Source: Paludibacter sp.
GTDB taxonomy: Bacteria; Bacteroidota; Bacteroidia; Bacteroidales; Paludibacteraceae
DNA length: 5,899 nucleotides
Direction: 5' to 3'
Assembly (NCBI GenBank): GCA_028705705.1
Contig: JAQWCZ010000133.1
Coordinates: 1-5,899, forward strand
Numbering within the stretch: position 1 is the stretch's first letter; each line of letters starts with the position of its first letter. Positions 1 through 5,899 of the stretch are shown piece by piece. The position numbers were made by a program, and so were the translations under genes. Below the pieces are notes generated by a model. The model was not told the origin of the DNA. It worked only from the letters and a program-made list of their open reading frames with translations, and searched no databases.

Positions 1-2661
1 GGTACCATGAAAAAAAGTGACATTACCGGTTCGATCGCATCTGTTAAAACCCAGGATTTACAGGCTGTTCCTGTTTTTAATGTAGGACAGGCACTTAAAG
101 CCAGGGTTGCCGGTGTTAACATCACTACTAATTCAGGAGATCCGGGAGCTCGTTTAGAAGTACGTATTCGTGGAGGTAACTCTATGATGGCCAATAATGA
201 GCCCTTGTATGTAGTGGATGGTTTCCCGATGGTTGGTGGCATAGAATTTTTAAACCCAGCTGATGTGGAATCCATGGATGTGTTAAAAGATGCTTCAGCT
301 ACAGCAATATATGGGTCACGTGGTGCCAATGGTGTTGTAATTATCACAACCAAATCAGGGAAAAAAGATGTAAAGGGTCAGATTGAAGTCAGCAGTCAGT
401 TTAGTGTACAACAAGCTGAGAAGTTGTATGATATGTTGGATGCCAGACAATATGCTGTTATATCAAATGAATGGATAAAAAACAGTGGTGGAACTCCTGT
501 ATTAGACCCGGAAATTCTAACCGGTCCGGGAACTGACTGGCAGTCGTACATCTTTCGTACAGCCAGGATGCAGGATCATACCATTACATTCATGGGTGGA
601 ACAGAAAAAAACCGCTATTCACTTTCAGGTAATTATTTTGATCAGGAAGGGATTATCATCAATACAGGAGCAAAAAGGGGTTCTATTCGTTTTAACATAG
701 ATCATGAAGTAAAGAACTGGTTAAAGTTAGGTTTTAATGCCAATTTGGGAAGACGCCAGCGTAGCATTCAGGATGTAGACAACGGGACGTTGGGTAATAA
801 TATATTTTCCGGTGCTTTGTCAGCTCCTCCGACTTTACCGGTTTATGATGAAGATGGAAAACCAACTGTTGTTGCAAATTATTATTTATTTACTTCCCCG
901 GACATCAAGAACCCAATGGTCTTTGCTGCCAAGAAAAATCAGACAGTAAGAAATTCTGTATTGGGAAATACATTTCTGGAATTTAAAATCACGGATGATT
1001 TAACTTTTAAAACTTTGGTAGGTCTTGAATTCGAGACTTATCTGAATGAGACTTATACCCCGATAATTTACAAAGGTGACAAAGGTGCAGCATCAGAGAA
1101 ATCGTATATCCGCAATTCGTTCTTGAATGAGAATACGTTGAACTATTCCAAAGTGTTTGATGATATCCACTCAGTTAAGCTGTTAGCCGGTTTTACCTAT
1201 CAAACAAATGAGGAACGTTCACATACCATCAGTGTTAGTGACTTTATCAGTAATATTACCCAGAATTATAGTCTGCAGAGCGCAACAACCGTTAATCCTC
1301 CAAGTTCAAGTTGGGTTGATTGGAAACTTGCATCGTATTTAGGACGTATTAATTACACTTTCAAAGACAGGTATTTATTTACAGCCAGTATGCGTGTCGA
1401 TGGTTCTTCAAAATTCGGGACTAACAACAGATGGGGTTATTTCCCTTCAGGCGCCTTTGCCTGGAGAGCTACACAGGAAGACTTCATGAAAGGTGTTGAG
1501 CAGGTTAAAGATTTGAAAGTACGTGTGAGTTACGGGGTTACTGGTAATCAGGGACTTAACCCTTATCAAACAATTCCGATGATGGGATCGAACCGTTATA
1601 TCTTTTCAAACCACGAGTTTTCTGTCGGATTCTCTGAAACCAATATTGCCAATAAAGACCTGAAGTGGGAATCTACCGGTCAGTTTAACGTTGGGTTAGA
1701 TTTGAATTTGTTTGATGATTTATTCATTTTTACTTTCGATTATTATCGTAAACATACCTACGACTTGTTGGCATCTGAACCTATACCATGGTCAACCGGT
1801 TTTAGAACTATCCTCAAAAATATCGGAGAAATTGAAAATAAAGGAATGGAATTTTCACTTCAGTCTTACCTGATTTCAACTAAGAACTTTAAATGGGATG
1901 TATCAGGAAATATCTCCATGAATAGAAACAAGGTGCTTAAATTAGCAGGTAATTCAGATATTTTTAGTGGTGGAGTTATGTTCACCAATACGAATCTTGC
2001 CAGAGTAGGAGAACCCCTGGGTGTTTTCTTCGGTTACGTTGAAGACGGACTGGATTCTAACGGACAAATCAGATACAAAGACCTAATTGAGGATGGAGCT
2101 ATTACAGCTGCAGACAGAACAATACTTGGAAGTCCATATCCTGATTTTACCTATGGTTTTAATACCAATCTGATGTACAAAAATTTGAGTTTAAACATCT
2201 TCATTGAGGGTTCTCAGGGTAATGATCTTTTTTGGGAAACTGCAGGTTCGAACCTGAACAGTTTTCAAAAAGGGACTAACCAGTTGGCCGACCTGTATGG
2301 CAATTACTGGACTGCAGAAAACCAGGATCCAAATGCGAAATATCCAAAAATAGGCAGTACCACCATTTATAGTACATCTGATCGATTTGTGTTGGATGCA
2401 AGTTATGTTAGATTGAAGTCGGTTACACTTAGTTATAATTTGCCAACAAAAAAAGCAGGTATGGAATGGCTGGAAAGTGCTCAACTGTATGTTTCAGGGT
2501 CGAATTTGTTGACACTTACCAAGTATCCCGGACTTTCACCAGATGTTAATACAAGAGGTAATGACAATTTCGATATCGGAAGCAGATTAACCATGGGGAT
2601 TGATGCCAGTTCGTATCCAAGCGCTAGAATTTTATCAGTAGGTTTAAGATTAAAATTATAA
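1..2661 (+). CDS. SusC-like TonB-dependent outer-membrane transporter (RagA/SusC family), 5' end missing
   Basis: This is the TonB-dependent barrel that imports oligosaccharides across the outer membrane in a SusCD complex. The frame is open from base 1 (Gly-Thr-Met-Lys-Lys-Ser-Asp) and ends at TAA 2659-2661, giving 886 visible residues. The opening matches the conserved family segment 'GYGTxKKSDLTGS' at the plug start, so the ATG at 7 is internal. Family members are usually about 1000 residues or more, so the signal peptide, the carboxypeptidase-D-like N-terminal domain and the TonB box probably lie upstream. The plug spans visible residues about 6-122, with IRGGNS (56-61), YVVDG (70-74), DVLKDA (93-98) and YGSRGANG (104-111). 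The rest is barrel, with typical late motifs such as YPDFTYGFN and a C-terminal strand ending VGLRLKL. The final residue is Leu rather than the usual aromatic. SusD follows after 13 bases, so the two are surely co-transcribed. The transported glycan cannot be read from sequence. Confidence 0.96.
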   Translation, partial: GTMKKSDITGSIASVKTQDLQAVPVFNVGQALKARVAGVNITTNSGDPGARLEVRIRGGNSMMANNEPLYVVDGFPMVGGIEFLNPADVESMDVLKDASATAIYGSRGANGVVIITTKSGKKDVKGQIEVSSQFSVQQAEKLYDMLDARQYAVISNEWIKNSGGTPVLDPEILTGPGTDWQSYIFRTARMQDHTITFMGGTEKNRYSLSGNYFDQEGIIINTGAKRGSIRFNIDHEVKNWLKLGFNANLGRRQRSIQDVDNGTLGNNIFSGALSAPPTLPVYDEDGKPTVVANYYLFTSPDIKNPMVFAAKKNQTVRNSVLGNTFLEFKITDDLTFKTLVGLEFETYLNETYTPIIYKGDKGAASEKSYIRNSFLNENTLNYSKVFDDIHSVKLLAGFTYQTNEERSHTISVSDFISNITQNYSLQSATTVNPPSSSWVDWKLASYLGRINYTFKDRYLFTASMRVDGSSKFGTNNRWGYFPSGAFAWRATQEDFMKGVEQVKDLKVRVSYGVTGNQGLNPYQTIPMMGSNRYIFSNHEFSVGFSETNIANKDLKWESTGQFNVGLDLNLFDDLFIFTFDYYRKHTYDLLASEPIPWSTGFRTILKNIGEIENKGMEFSLQSYLISTKNFKWDVSGNISMNRNKVLKLAGNSDIFSGGVMFTNTNLARVGEPLGVFFGYVEDGLDSNGQIRYKDLIEDGAITAADRTILGSPYPDFTYGFNTNLMYKNLSLNIFIEGSQGNDLFWETAGSNLNSFQKGTNQLADLYGNYWTAENQDPNAKYPKIGSTTIYSTSDRFVLDASYVRLKSVTLSYNLPTKKAGMEWLESAQLYVSGSNLLTLTKYPGLSPDVNTRGNDNFDIGSRLTMGIDASSYPSARILSVGLRLKL

Positions 2662-2674
2662 AATAGCATATATC

Positions 2675-4135
2675 ATGAAAAAATTTAGTATTCTTTTATT
2701 AACGAGTCTGATTGTTTTTTCATCTTGCGAAAGCATGCTGGAAGAAGATCCCAGGGCCTCAGTTACCCGTGCAAACTTCTACAAAACTCAAGAAGATGCT
2801 GAAGCTGCAATTATGGGAGCATACAGCATTATTGATACAGATTATTATGGGATTAATTATTACAGACTCGAAGAGGTTCAAAGTGACTATCTGAATGGTA
2901 GAGGGACTCAAGTTCCTGTTTCAGCCGTTGGGTCGAGGTTGGATCAAACAAATATCAACAGGGCTGAAGCCTGCTGGCAAACGTTTTATTCGGCAATTAA
3001 CCGGGCCAACTCAGTTTTAGATAATGTTTCAGGCATGAAAATCAATGATGGGGTGAAAAAAAGGATTCTTGCAGAAGCATATTTTCTGAGGGCACAAGCT
3101 TATTTTAACTTGGTGCGTGGATGGGGTGCTGTTCCACTTCGGTTACACGAAATCGTGGATGAAAAATCCATTGCTGCTCCAAGGTCTCCGGTTGATTCAG
3201 TTTACAATGTAATTATCAGTGATTGTAAAAAAGCAATTGAGGGTTTACCTGAAACAGTAGGAACAGTTACAGGAAGAGCATCTAAATATGCAGCAAAAAT
3301 GTTATTGGCTCAAGTCTATCTGACAACTGAGCAATGGACTGAATGCGCGCAGGAATGCGAAGATGTTATTTCAAGTGGCAGATATTCTCTGGTTTTGGTT
3401 TCCAAACCGGCTGATTTTTATAACTTGTTTACCAATAGCACCAGTTCCGAAGATATCATGTCAGTTCATCACTCTTTGAGTAGGAGATGTGAGGTGACGT
3501 TTTATCTGCAGGAACCAAATTCTCCTCCGTATAATTATAATTCTGCTGAAGGTGTATATGCTTGGTTACCTGATACAACCTCATTCATAGGGAGTTCATG
3601 GGATAAAAATGACTTGAGAAAATCATTTAATTTACATACGCACTATACTAATCCATTGACAGGTCAACTTGTAAAGAATAAAAACTACCCTGTTTTATTC
3701 TCAAAATTCATTTCAACAAAAGAGGGCGATGCCATCAATTCAATTCCAATATTCAGATATACTGAAGCATTTTTGATGTATGCTGAGGCAGCCTGCATGG
3801 CTCAGGGAGCACCTACAGAACTGGCGCTGGAAAGGTTGAATATGATTAAAAGACGTGCTTACGGGAAAATTCCGACCATCCCTGCTCCTGCTATCGATTA
3901 TCCGACAGGACTTACTAAAGAACAGTTCCGTGATATCGTGTTGAAAGAAAGGGGATATGAATTCTTAAATGAAAGAAGACGCTGGTGGGATTTGAGCAGA
4001 ACTGGTAAACTAGTTGAAGCTTTTGCTGCCGTTGGACGTACATTCCATTCCTCCCGTTATTTCTGGCCGATACCACAAGCTGAATTGCAAACAAATTCTG
4101 CATTGACTCCGGAAGATCAAAATCCGGGATATTAA
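2675..4135 (+). CDS. SusD-like (RagB/SusD family) surface glycan-binding lipoprotein
   Basis: This is the outer-leaflet lipoprotein that caps the SusC barrel and captures glycan. It has 486 residues, within the normal SusD range, and looks intact. The signal peptide MKKFSILLLTSLIVFSSC gives lipid-modified Cys18, followed by Glu-Ser-Met-Leu-Glu-Glu-Asp, an acidic stretch like the Bacteroidota surface-export signal. An N-terminal SusD-like region follows, with NFYKTQEDAEAAI at about 34-46 and the family hallmark helix AEAYFLRAQAYF at 133-144 followed by RGWGAVPL at 148-155. A TPR-like helix lies at about 200-216. The C-terminal RagB/SusD domain has RYTEAFLMYAEA (361-372), LKERGYEFLNERRRWWDL (423-440), the YFWPIP motif (462-467) and the terminal LTPEDQNPGY. 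The start is fixed by the signal peptide. The leader 2662-2674 is A/T-rich with no Shine-Dalgarno sequence, which is normal in this phylum. The gene is 13 bases after susC and 35 before the next gene. Ligand specificity is not visible. Confidence 0.97.
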   Translation: MKKFSILLLTSLIVFSSCESMLEEDPRASVTRANFYKTQEDAEAAIMGAYSIIDTDYYGINYYRLEEVQSDYLNGRGTQVPVSAVGSRLDQTNINRAEACWQTFYSAINRANSVLDNVSGMKINDGVKKRILAEAYFLRAQAYFNLVRGWGAVPLRLHEIVDEKSIAAPRSPVDSVYNVIISDCKKAIEGLPETVGTVTGRASKYAAKMLLAQVYLTTEQWTECAQECEDVISSGRYSLVLVSKPADFYNLFTNSTSSEDIMSVHHSLSRRCEVTFYLQEPNSPPYNYNSAEGVYAWLPDTTSFIGSSWDKNDLRKSFNLHTHYTNPLTGQLVKNKNYPVLFSKFISTKEGDAINSIPIFRYTEAFLMYAEAACMAQGAPTELALERLNMIKRRAYGKIPTIPAPAIDYPTGLTKEQFRDIVLKERGYEFLNERRRWWDLSRTGKLVEAFAAVGRTFHSSRYFWPIPQAELQTNSALTPEDQNPGY

Positions 4136-4170
4136 TTATGATGTGTTGAACAAATAATATTTTATTATAT

Positions 4171-5343
4171 ATGAAAACTAATATTCAAAAATCACGTACC
4201 CAAAAACTGGTCTCCCGTGGATTATTAAGTCCTTTTAAAATACTGGCGACTGTATTGGTAATTACGTTGGCATGTCTGTCGATAGGATGCGATAATGAAG
4301 ATGAAGTGGAAGAAGTTTACAACCTTAACACGATCGACTCTATCAAGGTGATAAGTGGAGATATGCGGGCACATGTTACGTTTTGGGTGTCGGAGGCTAA
4401 AACAAAAAAAGTAATATTCTATTGGTTTCCAACCAATGTAGATACTGTTATGTTTGATATAGATGCTTCTGATCTTGGAAAACCAATAACATTTACATTG
4501 GGTAAAACCGGTTCAAAAGAAATTGCTGAAGGAAGATACAATTTAAAGGCAGTGTCATTTGATGCAGAAGGAAACAGATCGGCAATATCCTGGGTAGTAA
4601 TGCATATATATGGCAATCAGTATAAAGCATCACTCACGAATAGAAAAGCAAAAGCGATTGATTATCAGGATAATTCCGTATCAATTGCCTATGATGATCC
4701 AGTGACTGAAGATGAAATAGGCATAGTAATAAATTATACAGATTTGAATGGGGGCAATCAGCGTAATTTTTATTCAAACGAAGATCTTTCCTCACCTGTG
4801 ATAATCAGTAATATTGATTTAACAAAGGAGGCAAGCTATCGCTCTTTGTATGTGCCGGGAAAGGTTTCTCTTGACACAATACCTGCAAATCCGGTTTTTA
4901 TTGCTGGAAATTTAAATGTTGCCCTTGGAAAGACTGCAACAGAGAGTGATCACTTTATGACATTTACAGCTGATAAAGCCATAGATGGAATAAAATTAGT
5001 AGATGCATCGCGTTGGGTTCCTAACAATTCGGCGGGAGAACACTGGCTTGAAATCAATTTAGGTGATGAATATGAAATCAGCTCTTATCAGGTGTTTTTT
5101 GGTACCGGAGGAGCTCTAGTTGGTACCGTTAATCCACCCTATAAATTTCAGGCTTACGTGAGTGGTGCCTGGGTTACACTTGACGATGTGCCCGGTCCAA
5201 GTGATCCGGCTCATAAATGCACTTTTGCTAATCCGGTAAAAACACAAAAGGTAAGAATCTATATTCCGGAAGGTAATTACTCAGACAGGTTCCGCTTGTA
5301 TGAAATCGAAGTATATGCTTTCCAAAGACTTGTTATAGAGTAA
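4171..5343 (+). CDS. DUF4998-like plus F5/8 type C (discoidin/CBM32-like) lipoprotein, probable surface glycan-binding protein
   Basis: This 390-residue protein is probably an accessory surface glycan-binding lipoprotein in the SusE/SusF position. It has a long basic n-region (residues 1-23), a hydrophobic core (about 22-39) and a lipobox LSIGC with Cys40. DNEDEVEE follows directly, the acidic pattern of Bacteroidota surface-exposed lipoproteins. Residues about 50-240 resemble DUF4998: IDSIKVISGDMRAHVTF (55-71), a beta-sandwich-like repeat, then HIYGNQYKASLTNR (145-158). Residues about 246-385 form a discoidin domain: NVALGKTATES (249-259), ADKAIDG (267-273), SRWVPNN (280-286), HWLEINLGD (291-299) and the closing strand RLYEIEVYAF (375-384). 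Discoidin domains of the CBM32 type often bind galactose or related sugars in a Ca-stabilised fold. No catalytic motif is seen. The gene starts 35 bases after susD behind an A/T-rich leader and is probably in the same operon. DUF4998 was recognised from memory of the family pattern. The discoidin call is firmer. Confidence 0.9.
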   Translation: MKTNIQKSRTQKLVSRGLLSPFKILATVLVITLACLSIGCDNEDEVEEVYNLNTIDSIKVISGDMRAHVTFWVSEAKTKKVIFYWFPTNVDTVMFDIDASDLGKPITFTLGKTGSKEIAEGRYNLKAVSFDAEGNRSAISWVVMHIYGNQYKASLTNRKAKAIDYQDNSVSIAYDDPVTEDEIGIVINYTDLNGGNQRNFYSNEDLSSPVIISNIDLTKEASYRSLYVPGKVSLDTIPANPVFIAGNLNVALGKTATESDHFMTFTADKAIDGIKLVDASRWVPNNSAGEHWLEINLGDEYEISSYQVFFGTGGALVGTVNPPYKFQAYVSGAWVTLDDVPGPSDPAHKCTFANPVKTQKVRIYIPEGNYSDRFRLYEIEVYAFQRLVIE

Positions 5344-5360
5344 ATGCTTCACAAATAAAT

Positions 5361-5439
5361 ACTGTAGGAAAATAAATACTTGAGGCAACCATTTTAACCT
5401 GACCTTAACTATTGATAAAATAGCCTCTTTCTTTACAGT
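5361..5439 (+). promoter_or_regulatory. Long imperfect stem-loop between the discoidin lipoprotein gene and the hydrolase gene; possible attenuator, processing site or weak terminator
   Basis: Nested complementary segments are visible. ACTGTA 5361-5366 pairs with TACAGT 5434-5439. GAAA 5368-5371 pairs with TTTC 5428-5431. GAGGC 5382-5386 pairs with GCCTC 5423-5427. ATTTTA 5391-5396 pairs with TAAAAT 5416-5421. The loop is 19 bases (5397-5415). That is 21 Watson-Crick pairs, with a 10-base left bulge (5372-5381) and smaller bulges. The right arm 5416-5439 is almost fully paired. GCCTC is followed by a T-rich stretch (TTTCTTT), so the inner stem alone could act as a poor terminator. The outer stem would bury that stretch and leaves only a short T run (5439-5442) after it. 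The position, 17 bases after one stop and 40 bases before the next start, suits a control element that sets enzyme expression relative to the binding proteins. The pairing is seen, and the role is inferred. Confidence 0.45.
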
Positions 5440-5460
5440 TTTATAATAATTTACAATCAT

Positions 5461-5478
5461 CCGGAGATAATATCCCGG
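5461..5478 (+). promoter_or_regulatory. GC-rich hairpin directly before the hydrolase start codon
   Basis: CCGG 5461-5464 pairs with CCGG 5475-5478 and GAT 5466-5468 pairs with ATC 5472-5474, with a single bulged A (5465) and an AAT triloop. This gives a 7-bp stem ending one base before the ATG at 5480. Bacteroidota initiation regions are normally A/T-rich and unstructured, as before the two upstream genes, so a stem here could damp initiation at 5480 or indicate that the in-frame ATG at 5501 is used. It is short enough to arise by chance. Confidence 0.35.
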
Positions 5479-5479
5479 T

Positions 5480-5899
5480 ATGAACTCAAAAAACAATGAT
5501 ATGACCCTTTTAAGTCCAATATTAAATCGAATTTGTCTTTTAGTAATAACAGGCCTATTTATCATGATGGGATGTATTTCCTGCGATGATGATAAGGTTA
5601 CTGCAAAAGAACCTGTTGTTAGATATTATGGTACCCTGATGAGTGATACGACTAAAACGGCCAATCAGGTTGCTAATGGTATAAAGTGTGTTTCGTTAAC
5701 GGTTAGCTGGAATTCCTTTGAACCAACCGAAGGTGTTATTAGTGATCATTATGCTCAGGGTATTGAGCAGAAGATTGCCAGCTTTAAAAAGGACAGCGCC
5801 TTGATCGTGTTGGATTTCGGTTTACACTATCCGCCGGCATGGATGACAAGCCTGCAAAATAGCCGGTTTGTCAACCAATTCGGGGATGCGTATGTGCTT
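5480..5899 (+). CDS. Lipoprotein with N-terminal part of a clan GH-A-like (beta/alpha)8 glycoside hydrolase (beta-galactosidase/GH42-like), 3' end missing
   Basis: The frame is open from ATG 5480 to the window edge (140 codons, no stop), so the C-terminal part lies outside. Residues 1-35 are a lipoprotein signal: polar start, Arg17, hydrophobic 18-31, then Cys32 (MMGC) and Cys35 (CISC) as candidate lipidation sites. Asp-Asp-Asp after Cys35 favours Cys35 and surface export. The mature part begins like a TIM-barrel hydrolase. GIKCVSLTVSW (67-77) resembles the first strand, followed by the WNSFEPTEG turn (77-85) typical of GH42 and related clan GH-A enzymes, a helix (about 90-104), and the second strand LIVLDFGLHYPPAWM (108-122), where 'PP-A-W' matches the GH42 'APPAWL'-like motif. 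SRFVNQFGDAY (128-138) follows. The catalytic glutamates would fall beyond the window. In-frame ATG 5501 (residue 8), preceded by an A-rich run, is a plausible alternative start. A beta-galactosidase-type role is inferred; another clan GH-A family is possible. Confidence 0.82.
   Translation, partial: MNSKNNDMTLLSPILNRICLLVITGLFIMMGCISCDDDKVTAKEPVVRYYGTLMSDTTKTANQVANGIKCVSLTVSWNSFEPTEGVISDHYAQGIEQKIASFKKDSALIVLDFGLHYPPAWMTSLQNSRFVNQFGDAYVL

Larger units (their letters stand above)
1..5899 (+). other. Partial polysaccharide utilization locus (PUL)
   Basis: Four co-directional genes form a SusC-SusD-surface binding lipoprotein-glycoside hydrolase series with gaps of 13, 35 and 136 bases. The SusC/SusD pair is the accepted marker of a PUL, and an adjacent secreted hydrolase supports catabolic use of a glycan. 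Both ends are open: SusC starts before the window and the hydrolase runs past it. No PUL regulator (hybrid two-component system, SusR-like, or ECF sigma/anti-sigma pair) is present in the window, so the inducer cannot be inferred. Confidence 0.9.

Noticed and set aside
1..6. KpnI site (GGTACC) at the very first base, which might mark a cloning junction.
   Set aside because: The six bases encode the Gly-Thr expected at this point of SusC. The same hexamer also occurs near 5101, 5122 and 5629, so coincidence is enough.
2191..2669. Two minus-strand open frames under the 3' end of the transporter gene (2191-2484 and 2481-2669).
   Set aside because: They lie wholly opposite a strongly conserved SusC coding region (the second overruns its stop by a few bases), have low-complexity translations with no recognisable domain, and have no start context.
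2712..2894. 60-codon + strand frame inside the SusD gene.
   Set aside because: It is an out-of-frame reading within the well-supported SusD N-terminal region with no domain or signal of its own.
3915..4103. 62-codon minus-strand frame opposite the SusD C-terminus.
   Set aside because: It is antisense to the conserved RagB/SusD C-terminal domain and its translation resembles no known protein.
4419..4616. 65-codon minus-strand frame opposite the discoidin lipoprotein gene.
   Set aside because: It is fully antisense to a confident CDS, with no supporting motif.
5101..5128. Short direct repeat of GGTACCG 21 bases apart in the discoidin domain.
   Set aside because: It is two Gly-Thr codon pairs in coding sequence, too short to suggest a mobile element or recombination site.
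5428..5455. Possible promoter before the hydrolase gene (TTTACA and TATAAT-like strings).
   Set aside because: The spacing does not fit a -35/-10 pair, and I could not find the Bacteroidota pattern (TTTG near -33 with TAnnTTTG near -7). The similarity is expected in AT-rich sequence.
5281..5565. 94-codon minus-strand frame spanning the gap and overlapping both flanking genes.
   Set aside because: It overlaps the end of the discoidin domain and the hydrolase signal peptide. Its translation is a mix of basic and hydrophobic residues typical of AT-rich antisense DNA.

Overview
The window is a piece of a Bacteroidota (Bacteroidetes) glycan-uptake locus, a polysaccharide utilization locus (PUL). 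All four genes lie on the + strand. The phylum is suggested by a tandem SusC/SusD pair, lipoprotein signal peptides followed by acidic residues (the Bacteroidota surface-export pattern), moderately AT-rich DNA, and A/T-rich start regions without clear Shine-Dalgarno sequences. I cannot name the genus.

Layout: (1) 1-2661 is the 3' part of a SusC-like TonB-dependent outer-membrane transporter. Its signal peptide, the usual carboxypeptidase-D-like N-terminal domain and the TonB box lie before the window. (2) 2675-4135 is a complete SusD-like surface glycan-binding lipoprotein, 13 bases downstream. (3) 4171-5343 is a complete lipoprotein with an N-terminal DUF4998-like region and a C-terminal F5/8 type C (discoidin, CBM32-like) domain, 35 bases downstream. 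It probably fills the SusE/SusF-type surface glycan-binding role. (4) 5344-5479 is the only sizeable gap. It holds a long imperfect stem-loop (5361-5439) and a small GC-rich hairpin directly before the next start codon (5461-5478). (5) 5480 to the window end is the first 140 codons of a lipoprotein that looks like a clan GH-A (beta/alpha)8-barrel glycoside hydrolase, nearest by eye to beta-galactosidase-type (GH42-like) enzymes. It is cut by the window edge.

Inferred working model: the hydrolase cuts a glycan at the cell surface, the discoidin lipoprotein and SusD capture the polymer or its fragments, and SusD acts as the lid on the SusC barrel, which imports oligosaccharides with TonB energy. 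The discoidin domain and the GH42-like start hint at a galactose-containing plant or algal glycan, but this is weak. No regulator, RNA gene, CRISPR array, insertion sequence or att site was found. The gene set is of a well-known kind. The least explained parts are the structured 136-base gap and the exact family of the truncated hydrolase.
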